This document shows, piece by piece, positions 36,340-44,942 of a stretch of DNA of 64,000 nt. How positions within the stretch are numbered: the first letter of the stretch is position 1; the number at the start of each line of letters is the position of its first letter. The DNA is from Croceivirga sp. Lineage in GTDB: Bacteria > Bacteroidota > Bacteroidia > Flavobacteriales > Flavobacteriaceae. A program made the translations under genes and the position numbers. The stretch is from contig JANQQQ010000008.1 of NCBI GenBank assembly GCA_028284935.1, forward strand, positions 310,001 through 374,000, read 5' to 3'. A model generated the notes under the pieces. The model was not told where the DNA came from, made no database searches, and saw nothing but the letters and a program-made list of their open reading frames with translations.

Positions 36340-37063
36340 TAAGAAAAAATATACCTACGTCTGGGTTTCGGCCGTAATCCTGGTTTTTGGAATCTTTACG
36401 GTGGTTGAAGTTTCCAAAAGGTTTAAAGATGACACGGTTGTGGACAATGGCCGGATGATGATAACATCAGCTAAAGATGAGCTGGCATTTGTGGTAAGTA
36501 ATGGTGAAAAAAGGAAGGTTCCTGATTTTTCCTTTATCAATCAGGACAGTGTTATGATCACCAATACTGATTATTTGGGTAAGGTCTATGTAGTGGATTT
36601 CTTCTTTACTACCTGTCCTACAATCTGTCCTACTATGACCACTAACCTGGTGGCCATCCAAGATGCGTTTGAGGATAAGGAAGAATTTGGACTCCTATCC
36701 TTTACCATCAATCCAAGATACGATACCCCAAAAGTGCTTAGGCAGTATGCCCAAAAGTATGGGGTGAATCACCCGCATTGGAATTTTCTTACCGGAGAAC
36801 AAGAGGATATTTATACGCTTTCGAGGGAAGGTTTTTATGTTTTGGCCAATGAAAATGAAGAGGCCCCGGGCGGATTTGAGCATTCTGGCATGTTTGCTTT
36901 GGTAGATAAGCAGGGGTATATTCGTTCAAGGGTGGATGAAAATGGTAATCCAATAATTTATTATCGGGGTACCATTACTGAGGCTCAAGGTGTTAATGAA
37001 GAGGGCGAACCACAGCAAATAACGATGTTAAAAGAAGATATCAAACGATTATTGGCAGAATAA
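36320..37063 (+). CDS. SCO1/SenC family copper chaperone
   Basis: This 247-residue protein has one N-terminal membrane helix (about 11-30) and a thioredoxin-like domain. The copper-binding motif CPTIC is at residues 99-103 in FFFTTCPTICPTMTTN, and the conserved ligand His lies in FEHSGMFALVDKQG. SCO proteins deliver copper to, or reduce, the CuA site of oxidase subunit II (here encoded at 8117). It overlaps the cysteine-less SCO-like gene upstream by 20 bases and the DUF420 gene downstream by one base (TAATG). Confidence 0.94.
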   Translation: MPQGASNKKKYTYVWVSAVILVFGIFTVVEVSKRFKDDTVVDNGRMMITSAKDELAFVVSNGEKRKVPDFSFINQDSVMITNTDYLGKVYVVDFFFTTCPTICPTMTTNLVAIQDAFEDKEEFGLLSFTINPRYDTPKVLRQYAQKYGVNHPHWNFLTGEQEDIYTLSREGFYVLANENEEAPGGFEHSGMFALVDKQGYIRSRVDENGNPIIYYRGTITEAQGVNEEGEPQQITMLKEDIKRLLAE

Positions 37064-37596
37064 TGGAGGCAACTTTAAAGGAGGAAAAAAGAATTAAAAT
37101 TTGGATTACCATACTTTCCATTGTTATTCCCTTGGTAGTGGCGCTCTTATTTGGATATAAGATTCCCAATGCCAAGCCTTTGTCATTTTTACCCCCCATT
37201 TATGCCTCCATTAATGGTTTAACAGCTATTTTGTTGGTTTTGGCGGTAGTAGCGATAAAAAACGGTAAACGAGAGCTGCACCAAACTTTAATGACGGGTT
37301 GTGTTGTATTGTCCGTCTTATTCTTGGTGATGTATGTGGCCTATCATATGACATCGGATTCCACCCCCTTTGGAGGTGAAGGTTGGGTGAAGTACGTTTA
37401 TTTTTTTATTCTAATTTCCCATATTTTATTGTCCATAATTATTATTCCCTTGGTGCTTATTACCTATAGCAAAACAATGCTCAAAGACTTTGTAGCTCAT
37501 AAAAAATGGGCAAAATACACTTTCCCAATTTGGTTATATGTAGCCGTTACCGGAGTGATTGTTTACCTTATGATTTCCCCATACTATGTCAATTAA
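37063..37596 (+). CDS. DUF420 membrane protein, oxidase assembly-associated
   Basis: This 177-residue protein has five predicted helices and motifs of DUF420 (FLPPIYASINGLTAILLVLA; GKRELHQTLMTGCVVLSVLF; HILLSIIIIPLVLITY). Several conserved histidines sit at helix ends. DUF420/CtaM-like proteins are linked to maturation of aa3-type oxidases in other bacteria. The start codon overlaps the SCO1 stop by one base and the 3' end overlaps the next small gene by 11 bases, showing tight translational coupling. Confidence 0.88.
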   Translation: MEATLKEEKRIKIWITILSIVIPLVVALLFGYKIPNAKPLSFLPPIYASINGLTAILLVLAVVAIKNGKRELHQTLMTGCVVLSVLFLVMYVAYHMTSDSTPFGGEGWVKYVYFFILISHILLSIIIIPLVLITYSKTMLKDFVAHKKWAKYTFPIWLYVAVTGVIVYLMISPYYVN

Positions 37597-37873
37597 TAAA
37601 AGCATAATCCCAGATCATTCCCCTAGATTAAGGGAAGACTCCTTTCAAAATTTTATTGGTCGAAGGGGAATGTTGCTTGTGCTATCCCTGATGCTCTTTC
37701 TAACGCCTGAACTAATGGAGGCCCAGTGCGCTATGTGTAGGGCAGCTTTGGAGAGTGAAGCCGATAATAGTCAAGCGGAGGGCATCAATAATGGCATTGT
37801 TTATTTGATGACTGTCCCCTATATTTTGGTGGGCGGGCTGTTTTACCTTATCTACCGTAAAATAAGGGGTTAA
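37586..37873 (+). CDS. Small membrane protein with CxxC motif, SCO operon
   Basis: This 95-residue protein has a hydrophobic helix at about 29-45 that looks like a signal or anchor, then EAQCAMCRAALES with a CxxC pair, then a second helix near the C-terminus (about 72-90, TVPYILVGGLFYLIYRKIR). If the first helix is cleaved, the CxxC would face the periplasm next to the C-terminal anchor. I know it only as a conserved hypothetical of Bacteroidota. Its coupling to DUF420 and SCO1 suggests a role in copper handling or oxidase assembly (inference). Confidence 0.7.
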   Translation: MSINKSIIPDHSPRLREDSFQNFIGRRGMLLVLSLMLFLTPELMEAQCAMCRAALESEADNSQAEGINNGIVYLMTVPYILVGGLFYLIYRKIRG

Positions 37874-37896
37874 GTATACTTTTATAAAAATTTTAA

Positions 37897-37919
37897 GGCC
37901 AAACTGTAACATTTTGGTC
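37897..37919 (+). terminator. Weak candidate terminator after the SCO group
   Basis: GGCCAAA (37897-37903) can pair with TTTGGTC (37913-37919) with one wobble, followed by a short T-rich AGTTTT. The stem is short and the T-run poor. Confidence 0.35.
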
Positions 37920-37975
37920 TAGTTTTAGTCTTATTGGAGTACGTTACGTATTTCATCAATCAAAAACCAACCCAA

Positions 37976-39220
37976 ATGTTCGACATCGAAAGGTGGCAAG
38001 AGATATTTGACACCATACGCAAAAATAAGCTACGAACTTTTCTGACCGGGCTTTCCGTTGCCTCGGGCATCTTCATTCTTGTTATTTTATTGGGCTTTGG
38101 ACAAGGTATGCGAAATGGTATCCAAAAGGAATTTGAACAAGATGCCACTACAAGTATAGAAGTGTGGGCCGGGGTTACCAGCGTTGGATATAAAGGGCTA
38201 AATCCAGGTAGGCGAATCCAATTTACCAATGAAAACTATGAATCTTCCTCTGCCCTTTTCAACAACTCCATTGAATTTGAATCCAGTAGGTTTTTTGTTA
38301 GGAATACAACGGTCAACTACGGAAAGGAGAGTTTGGTATACAGTGTACAAGGAGTTTCCAACCACTATCAGTTCATAGAAAATGCCGGAATGATCGAAGG
38401 TCGATTTTTTAACCTTAAAGATGAGAAGGAAACGGCCAAGGTCGCGGTTATTGGCAAGAAAATTAGAACGGATGTATTCAAAGATGTGGATACTCCAGTG
38501 GGAGAGTACATTCAAATTTCCGGTATACCCTTTAAAATAATAGGTGTTCTCAAGGACAATCAGGAACGGGAAGAAGAGCGCATTTATATTCCAATAACCA
38601 CGGCCCAAAAGGTATTCAATGGAAATAACAAAATCAATAATATGTTCTTCACGCTGCCACCTTCCGAAAATTTCGACGAAGCGGTAGCACAATCCATAAA
38701 TTTTAAAAATAATTTATTGGGTCATTTGCAGCAGTTGCACACGGTTTCTCCGGATGATACATCTGGAGTAAATGTGTGGAGTGCCATGGAGGAGGCAAAG
38801 CGTTATTATACGCTCACGGATAACATTAAGCTGTTTTTTTGGTTCGTAGGTGTTTGTACCATTATCGCTGGGGTTGTTGGGGTGAGCAATATCATGCTTA
38901 TTGTGGTAAAAGAAAGAACACGGGAAATTGGCATTCGAAAGGCTTTGGGTGCAAAACCTTGGAGTATTGTTGGTATGATTTTGCACGAAGCCATTTTTGT
39001 GACCGCAATTTCCGGATTTACCGGTCTTATTTTCAGTATGGCCCTTCTTGAAATTGTAGGGCCGCATATTGAAATAGATTACGTGACCAACCCATCCGTG
39101 AATTTCACCGTGGCCTTTACCACGGTTATTGTGTTGGTCATTGCCGGAACAATCGCTGGATTTTTCCCGGCATGGAGAGCGGCGAGTGTTCATACAATTG
39201 AAGCATTAAGAGACGAATAA
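37976..39220 (+). CDS. MacB-type ABC transporter permease (A1)
   Basis: This 414-residue permease has an N-terminal helix (RKNKLRTFLTGLSVASGIFI), a large periplasmic MacB_PCD domain (about 45-270), and three C-terminal helices of the FtsX domain (GVSNIMLIVVKERTREIGIR). That is the type VII (MacB) topology, which works as a mechanotransmission device rather than a channel. ATG 37976 is preferred over an upstream TTG at 37934 because it aligns with the starts of the three sister permeases. It pairs with A2, two bases downstream. Confidence 0.92.
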   Translation: MFDIERWQEIFDTIRKNKLRTFLTGLSVASGIFILVILLGFGQGMRNGIQKEFEQDATTSIEVWAGVTSVGYKGLNPGRRIQFTNENYESSSALFNNSIEFESSRFFVRNTTVNYGKESLVYSVQGVSNHYQFIENAGMIEGRFFNLKDEKETAKVAVIGKKIRTDVFKDVDTPVGEYIQISGIPFKIIGVLKDNQEREEERIYIPITTAQKVFNGNNKINNMFFTLPPSENFDEAVAQSINFKNNLLGHLQQLHTVSPDDTSGVNVWSAMEEAKRYYTLTDNIKLFFWFVGVCTIIAGVVGVSNIMLIVVKERTREIGIRKALGAKPWSIVGMILHEAIFVTAISGFTGLIFSMALLEIVGPHIEIDYVTNPSVNFTVAFTTVIVLVIAGTIAGFFPAWRAASVHTIEALRDE

Positions 39221-39222
39221 CT

Positions 39223-40482
39223 ATGTTTAACAAAGATCGTTGGAAAGAAATACTTGAAGTACTGACCACCAATTGGTTTAGGACGGTTCTGACCGCTTTT
39301 GGTGTGTTCTGGGGGATTTTTATTCTTATTGTTTTATTAGCGGCAGGAAAGGGGTTGGAAAACGGCATCAATGCTGACTTTGGCGATATAGCTACCAATA
39401 CCATGTTCATGTGGACCAGAAGGACAACCAAACCTTATGAGGGCCTTCCCCAAGATAGGAGGTTTGAGTTCCAAAGGGAAGATGTCCAAACCATTAGGGA
39501 TAATGTGCCAAATCTAAGATTCATTTCACCTCGTAATCAGCTCGGTGGCTTTAGTTCAGGGGGAAATAATGTAGTTCGCGGTCTAAATGCCGGTGCCTAT
39601 AACGTTTATGGCGACTATCCGGAAATTATCAATCAAGATCCAATGACGGTGACCTCAGGTCGTTTTATTAACTATAACGATATTAATGAAAAGCGAAAAG
39701 TTGCCATCATAGGTCAGGGAGTGAGAAATGATCTCTATGAAAAAGGAGAGGAGGTCTTAGGAACCTACATTAAAATACAAGGCGTCAACTTTTTGGTGGT
39801 AGGTACCTATAAAAAGAATACAAGCGATGGGGGTGAGGAGGCCCAAAAAGAAATATTCGTTCCATTTACTGCATTTTCACAAGCCTTTAATAGAGGGGAG
39901 GAGGTAGGTTGGATGGCCATTACCGCCCATGATGGAAGTTCAATTTCCGTTCTCAAGGAAAAAATCGTCCAGGTAATGAAGAAAAAGCACAAGGTGCATC
40001 CCGAAGACAATCGTGCCATAGGATATTTTGACTTGTATGAGCAATACAATAGGGTAGAAAGCCTTTTTGCTGGAATCCGTTGGATTGCCATCATTGTCGG
40101 CACCTTTGTCTTGATTTCCGGAATAATAGGTGTAAGCAATATTATGCTGATCGTGGTTAAAGAACGAACCAAAGAAATCGGTATTCGAAGGGCATTGGGA
40201 GAATCGCCATGGTCCATTAAGAAGCAAATTTTAATGGAATCCATTTTTCTTACCATTATTTCGGGCATGACAGGAATAGTTTTCGGGGCCCTAATTATTT
40301 ATGGTATTAATTCACTGTTGGATAGTGTCGGTCCCGTGGATATGTTCCTGAATCCTAGTGTTAGTGTGGGTGTTGTAGCCAGTGCTCTTACTGTTCTCAT
40401 TATTTCAGGACTTTTGGCAGGATTTATCCCGGCCAATAGCGCTATTAGGGTTCGACCTATTGAAGCTTTAAGAAACGAATAA
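39223..40482 (+). CDS. MacB-type ABC transporter permease (A2)
   Basis: This 419-residue permease has the same topology as A1: one N-terminal helix (TVLTAFGVFWGIFILIVLLA), a MacB_PCD periplasmic domain and an FtsX C-terminal domain (GVSNIMLIVVKERTKEIGIR). Its periplasmic domain starts ATNTMFMWTRRTTKPYEG and is closer to permease B2 than to A1. The A1-A2 pair thus mirrors the B1-B2 pair further on. It would form a heterodimer with A1. The adaptor gene follows after 27 bases. Confidence 0.92.
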   Translation: MFNKDRWKEILEVLTTNWFRTVLTAFGVFWGIFILIVLLAAGKGLENGINADFGDIATNTMFMWTRRTTKPYEGLPQDRRFEFQREDVQTIRDNVPNLRFISPRNQLGGFSSGGNNVVRGLNAGAYNVYGDYPEIINQDPMTVTSGRFINYNDINEKRKVAIIGQGVRNDLYEKGEEVLGTYIKIQGVNFLVVGTYKKNTSDGGEEAQKEIFVPFTAFSQAFNRGEEVGWMAITAHDGSSISVLKEKIVQVMKKKHKVHPEDNRAIGYFDLYEQYNRVESLFAGIRWIAIIVGTFVLISGIIGVSNIMLIVVKERTKEIGIRRALGESPWSIKKQILMESIFLTIISGMTGIVFGALIIYGINSLLDSVGPVDMFLNPSVSVGVVASALTVLIISGLLAGFIPANSAIRVRPIEALRNE

Positions 40483-40509
40483 ATATAAAATCAATCAAAA
40501 ATCATAAAA

Positions 40510-41622
40510 ATGAAGAAGTCGGTTACCATTGCAATTCTAGTCTTTATTGTAGTTGCTTTTTCTGGGGCGATGTACTATTTGTATCAAAAAAATTCTGAAG
40601 ACCCCGTTGTCTACGAAACTGAAACTGCAGAAAAACAAAACATTGTTAAAAAAACAGTAGCTACCGGTAGTATTTTACCGTTGGAAGAGGTACTCATCAA
40701 ACCAAACATTTCTGGGGTAATAGAGGAGGTATATGTTGAAGGCGGTGATTATGTGAAAACTGGGGATTTACTCGCCAGAATTAAGGTTGTACCTAATTTG
40801 AGCGCCTTGAACGATGCTCGCGATGCCATCGAAAGGGCGAGAATTGATGTTGAAAATCAAAAACGGAATTATGATCGCCAGGTGTCAATTTTTCAGAGAG
40901 GAGTAATCTCAAAGGCTGATTTGGAAAACGCTGAAGTGGCCTACGAGCAAGCAAAACAAACCTATAAAGCCGCCAATCAACGGTTTGATATTATTAAAAC
41001 AGGTACTTCAAAGGGATATGGGAATCAGGCAAATACCCTTATTAGATCTACCGTTAGCGGGATGGTGCTCGACGTTCCCGTGGAGAAAGGGAACCAAGTG
41101 ATTGAAAGCAATAATTTTAATGAAGGTACGACCATTGCTTCCATTGCCGATGTTGAAAAGATGATATTTGAAGGAAAAGTAGATGAATCCGAGGTAGGCA
41201 AAATCAAAGAAAATTTACCTCTCGAAATTACGGTTGGTGCTATTGAAGACCAAGTTTTTGACGCTGTACTTGATTACATCGCTCCAAAAGGGGTGGAAGA
41301 AAATGGTGCGATCCAATTTGAGATAAAGGGGACATTGACCAAGCAGGATACCACGTTTATCAGGGCTGGTCTTAGTGCCAATGCGTCCATTATTTTGGCT
41401 AGAGCGGACAGTGTTCTTGCATTGAAGGAAGCGCTTGTTCAATTTGACGACGATACCAAATCACCATTTGTAGAAATCGAAGTGAACGATCAGCAGTTTG
41501 AAAGAAAGGACATTGAACTTGGTATTAGCGACGGCATTTTTGTTGAAGTTAAATCCGGAATTAATGTAGAAGATAAGATTAAAGTTTGGAACAGTGTTGA
41601 GGACGAAGCGGGTAGTCGCTAA
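40510..41622 (+). CDS. HlyD/MacA-type periplasmic adaptor (A)
   Basis: This 370-residue membrane fusion protein has an N-terminal anchor (about 6-23), biotinyl-lipoyl halves (SILPLEEVLIKPNISGVIEE; STVSGMVLDVPVEKGNQVIE), a coiled-coil hairpin (about 90-160) and beta-barrel and membrane-proximal domains. It shares long near-identical stretches with adaptor B (KMIFEGKVDESEVGK against KMIFEGKVDEGEVGK), which shows duplication. It would bridge the MacB-type permeases and the TolC-type channel. An ATPase gene follows after 90 bases. Confidence 0.93.
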   Translation: MKKSVTIAILVFIVVAFSGAMYYLYQKNSEDPVVYETETAEKQNIVKKTVATGSILPLEEVLIKPNISGVIEEVYVEGGDYVKTGDLLARIKVVPNLSALNDARDAIERARIDVENQKRNYDRQVSIFQRGVISKADLENAEVAYEQAKQTYKAANQRFDIIKTGTSKGYGNQANTLIRSTVSGMVLDVPVEKGNQVIESNNFNEGTTIASIADVEKMIFEGKVDESEVGKIKENLPLEITVGAIEDQVFDAVLDYIAPKGVEENGAIQFEIKGTLTKQDTTFIRAGLSANASIILARADSVLALKEALVQFDDDTKSPFVEIEVNDQQFERKDIELGISDGIFVEVKSGINVEDKIKVWNSVEDEAGSR

Positions 41623-41712
41623 TCATTTAACATAATTTTTCAATCAATCTTGTAACAATTTAACAACTAGGGAGTCCTATTACTGGATTTCAGATAGCTA
41701 AGTAAACCAATC

Positions 41713-42417
41713 ATGATAGAAATCAAAGACTTACATAAGTCCTATAAAATGGGGAGCAATTCCCTTCACGTACTAAAGGGTATTAATTTTACTTGTGAAG
41801 ATGGCGAATTGGTAGCCATTATGGGATCGTCCGGTTCCGGTAAATCTACCTTATTGAACATTTTGGGAATGTTGGACGGAGCCGACAGCGGGGAATATAT
41901 CCTTGATGGAGTTCCCATAAAAGACTTGAACGAAACAAAAGCGGCACAATATCGAAACAAGTTTTTGGGGTTTGTTTTTCAATCCTTCAATCTTATCAAC
42001 TACAAAAATGCTCTGGAGAACGTTGCATTACCCCTTTACTATCAACGTGTGGGAAGAAAAGAACGGCAAGAGAAGGCATTAAACTATTTGGAAAGGGTTG
42101 GCCTAAAGGAATGGGCGACGCACTTGCCTTCCGAACTTTCCGGGGGTCAAAAACAACGTGTTGCCATCGCACGCGCTATGGCAGCCGAACCTAAGGTTCT
42201 ATTGGCCGATGAGCCTACAGGGGCATTGGATAGTAAAACGTCGTATGAAGTAATGGACTTAATTCAGAAAATCAACGATGAGGGTAATACCATTTTGGTC
42301 GTAACCCATGAAGAGGATATAGCACACATGTGCAAACGAATTGTTCACTTGAGGGACGGTGTTATAGTAGAGGACAAAAAAATAGAACAAGTAAGAGCCG
42401 AATCCTATGTTCAGTAG
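41713..42417 (+). CDS. MacB-type ABC transporter ATP-binding protein
   Basis: This 234-residue ATPase has Walker A GSSGSGKSTLL (about 36-46), signature LSGGQKQRVAIARAM (about 140) and Walker B VLLADEPTGALDS (about 158), followed by the H-loop VVTHEED. It belongs to the LolD/MacB/FtsE group. It is the only ATPase in an operon with four permease genes, so it presumably powers both permease pairs. It overlaps permease B1 by 11 bases. Confidence 0.95.
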   Translation: MIEIKDLHKSYKMGSNSLHVLKGINFTCEDGELVAIMGSSGSGKSTLLNILGMLDGADSGEYILDGVPIKDLNETKAAQYRNKFLGFVFQSFNLINYKNALENVALPLYYQRVGRKERQEKALNYLERVGLKEWATHLPSELSGGQKQRVAIARAMAAEPKVLLADEPTGALDSKTSYEVMDLIQKINDEGNTILVVTHEEDIAHMCKRIVHLRDGVIVEDKKIEQVRAESYVQ

Positions 42418-43642
42418 GGATACCTGGAAAGAAATATTTGAGGCTATTCGAAAGAATAAGTTGCGGACCTTCCTAACGGGATTTACGGTAGCCTTAGGTA
42501 TCCTCATTTTTGTTACCCTTTTCGGCATGGGCAACGGTCTCAACAATACCTTTATGAAATTTTTTGGTGACGATGCCACCAATATCCTCAGGCTCTTTCC
42601 CAGTCAGACTACCATTCCTTATGGAGGGTATAAAGCAAAGCGGCAAATTGAATTTAAGAATGAGGATTTGGAGGATATCAATAAAAATTTTGCTGCCCTA
42701 ATCGACTACATCACACCCCGAATTTCAAGAACCGTTTTGGTAACCTACAAAGAAGAATCGGATAATTACAATACAAGGGCGGTCGCACCAGGGCATCAAT
42801 TTTCTGAAAAGACCATTATCATGAAAGGCCGGTATATCAACGAAACCGATTTGGCCGAAAGAACGAAATATGCGGTTATCGGTCGCCTTATTGAAAGGGA
42901 TCTTTTTCAAGATGAAGATCCCATTGGGAAGTACATAGACGTTGGTGGAAGTGCCTTCAAGGTAGTTGGGGTTTTCCAAGACGATGGTGGTGATAATGAG
43001 GAGCGTTACATGTACATTCCATATACAACGCGACAATTGCTTGAAGGAAACAACGACAAGGTTGACCAAATTATAGTCGCTTTCAATCAATCCATTGGCT
43101 ACGCTGGGGCATTGCAGTTTGAAAATAAGTTGGATGAGTTTATGAGGAAGAAAAAAGTGATTAGTCCTGATGACCCAAGGGGAATATTTATTCAAAATGT
43201 AGCAGATGACCTAAAGAGGAACCAACAGTTCGCGGGGGTTTTACAATTGATAATTTCAGGAATCGCTTTTGCCGTAATCATATCTGGTGTAATAGGTATA
43301 AGTAACATTATGCTTTTCGTTGTCAAGGAGCGCACCAAAGAGATTGGTATACGGAAGGCCATGGGTGCAACCCCGGGAAGAATTACGGGCACTATTATGT
43401 TGGAGTCCATATTCATCACGGCAATTTTTGGATTTGTTGGAATGATCGTAGGTATCATAATATTAAATGGTATTCAAGGGGAAACCTTGGAAGAGAATTA
43501 TTTCATAACCAAACCTGCCATAAATACTGGAACTGCAGTTTTTGTAACCATACTATTGATTGTTTGCGGCTCAATAGCTGCCTATGTGCCCGCTCGAAGG
43601 GCGGCCAAGATTAAACCGATTGTAGCTTTAAGGGACGAATAA
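42407..43642 (+). CDS. MacB-type ABC transporter permease (B1)
   Basis: This 411-residue permease opens with RKNKLRTFLTGFTVALGI and has a periplasmic MacB_PCD domain and an FtsX C-terminal domain (GISNIMLFVVKERTKEIGIR). Its sequence is closest to A1 at the N-terminus. The start codon lies inside the ATPase gene, so ATPase and B1 are translationally coupled. Two bases separate it from B2. The probable function is export of a small molecule or lipid-linked substrate across the envelope; the substrate is unknown. Confidence 0.92.
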   Translation: MFSRDTWKEIFEAIRKNKLRTFLTGFTVALGILIFVTLFGMGNGLNNTFMKFFGDDATNILRLFPSQTTIPYGGYKAKRQIEFKNEDLEDINKNFAALIDYITPRISRTVLVTYKEESDNYNTRAVAPGHQFSEKTIIMKGRYINETDLAERTKYAVIGRLIERDLFQDEDPIGKYIDVGGSAFKVVGVFQDDGGDNEERYMYIPYTTRQLLEGNNDKVDQIIVAFNQSIGYAGALQFENKLDEFMRKKKVISPDDPRGIFIQNVADDLKRNQQFAGVLQLIISGIAFAVIISGVIGISNIMLFVVKERTKEIGIRKAMGATPGRITGTIMLESIFITAIFGFVGMIVGIIILNGIQGETLEENYFITKPAINTGTAVFVTILLIVCGSIAAYVPARRAAKIKPIVALRDE

Positions 43643-43644
43643 TT

Positions 43645-44907
43645 ATGAAACAACTATTGGATAGGGATACATGGATTGAAATTTTTCAATCGATCCGTAA
43701 AAACAAATTAAGAACCTTTTTGACCATGATCGGGGTTTTCATAGGCATCTATATCTACATTGGGTTGTCGGGTGCGGCCAAAGGCTTGGATAATGGTTTT
43801 GAAAAGGAATTTGAAAGTGTTGCCCGAAACAGTATGTTCGTATGGGCACAAACTACGAGTATGCCTTATTCAGGATTCAAAACCGGAAGACAGATTCAGT
43901 TAAAGCTAAGGGATGTGGAAGTTTTGAAAAAGCAGAATCCAGAAATCATGGCACTGGCACCCAGAAATGTGAGAGGAATTTTTGGAGCTGACCCTGGATT
44001 GATTACTAGGGGCTTGAAATCGGGTAACTATTCCGTTTTTGGTGACTTTCCCGATTTTACCAAAATAGCAACAAAACGCATTTATGATGGGGGCCGTTTT
44101 ATCAATGATGATGATATAGAACAAGAGCGCAAAGTCTGTGTCATTGGGGAGCGCACTCAAAAGGAACTTTTTGACGAGGATGAAGAGCCTATAGGAGGGT
44201 ATATTGTCATTGACGGGGTCAGTTTTCAAGTGGTCGGTGTCCATAAATTTGCTGGAGGGGGTCCCTTTGATAATGATAGCGACATCTTTATACCATTTAC
44301 CACCTACAGAAAATTGTACAATACAGGCGATGATGTTTCGTGGTTTACCATTGCTGCTTATGACGACGCTGATGTTGTTAAAGTTGAAGAAAATATAAAG
44401 GCTACCCTAAGACGAATCCATAGGGTAGATCCAAAGGATGAACGGGCAATAGGTTCTTTTAATTTGGGTGAGGCCTTCAATCGTATTTTTGGATTCTCCC
44501 GCGGATTGACCTTTCTGTCTTTGATTGTTGGTGTTGCCACCATATTGGCTGGGGTAATAGGCATTGGAAATATTCTATTGATTTCCGTTAAGGAACGTAC
44601 CAAGGAATTGGGGGTGAGAAGGGCCATGGGCGCCACCCCATCAGAGGTCAGAAACCAAATCATCATCGAGTCACTGGTGTTGACCATGTTGGCGGGAATT
44701 ATAGGAATCATTTTAGGGGCCGCAACCTTAAAAATGATTGATTCCCTGACCCAGGGGGGCGACTTCCCATATACCAATCCCACGGTTCCCATTCCTTTGG
44801 TCGTCGGTTCCTTGTTGTTAATGATCGTTTTGGGAATCCTTATAGGTCTGATTCCGGCACAACGCGCCGTGAGTATACGTCCTATAGATGCATTGCGTGA
44901 AGAATAA
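43645..44907 (+). CDS. MacB-type ABC transporter permease (B2)
   Basis: This 420-residue permease has the same architecture: N-terminal helix (RTFLTMIGVFIGIYIYIGLS), periplasmic domain beginning ARNSMFVWAQTTSMPYSG and FtsX domain (IGNILLISVKERTKELGVRR). The periplasmic domain resembles A2, so B1-B2 repeats the A1-A2 arrangement. It is followed by adaptor B after 35 bases. Confidence 0.92.
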   Translation: MKQLLDRDTWIEIFQSIRKNKLRTFLTMIGVFIGIYIYIGLSGAAKGLDNGFEKEFESVARNSMFVWAQTTSMPYSGFKTGRQIQLKLRDVEVLKKQNPEIMALAPRNVRGIFGADPGLITRGLKSGNYSVFGDFPDFTKIATKRIYDGGRFINDDDIEQERKVCVIGERTQKELFDEDEEPIGGYIVIDGVSFQVVGVHKFAGGGPFDNDSDIFIPFTTYRKLYNTGDDVSWFTIAAYDDADVVKVEENIKATLRRIHRVDPKDERAIGSFNLGEAFNRIFGFSRGLTFLSLIVGVATILAGVIGIGNILLISVKERTKELGVRRAMGATPSEVRNQIIIESLVLTMLAGIIGIILGAATLKMIDSLTQGGDFPYTNPTVPIPLVVGSLLLMIVLGILIGLIPAQRAVSIRPIDALREE

Positions 44908-44942
44908 GTATAAAACCAAAAATTGAACTAAATAATCATAAC

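Noticed and set aside
38198-39193. Two long minus-strand open frames inside permease A1
   Set aside because: They are antisense shadows of a well-supported ABC permease and have no recognisable domain; similar shadows occur under the other permeases.
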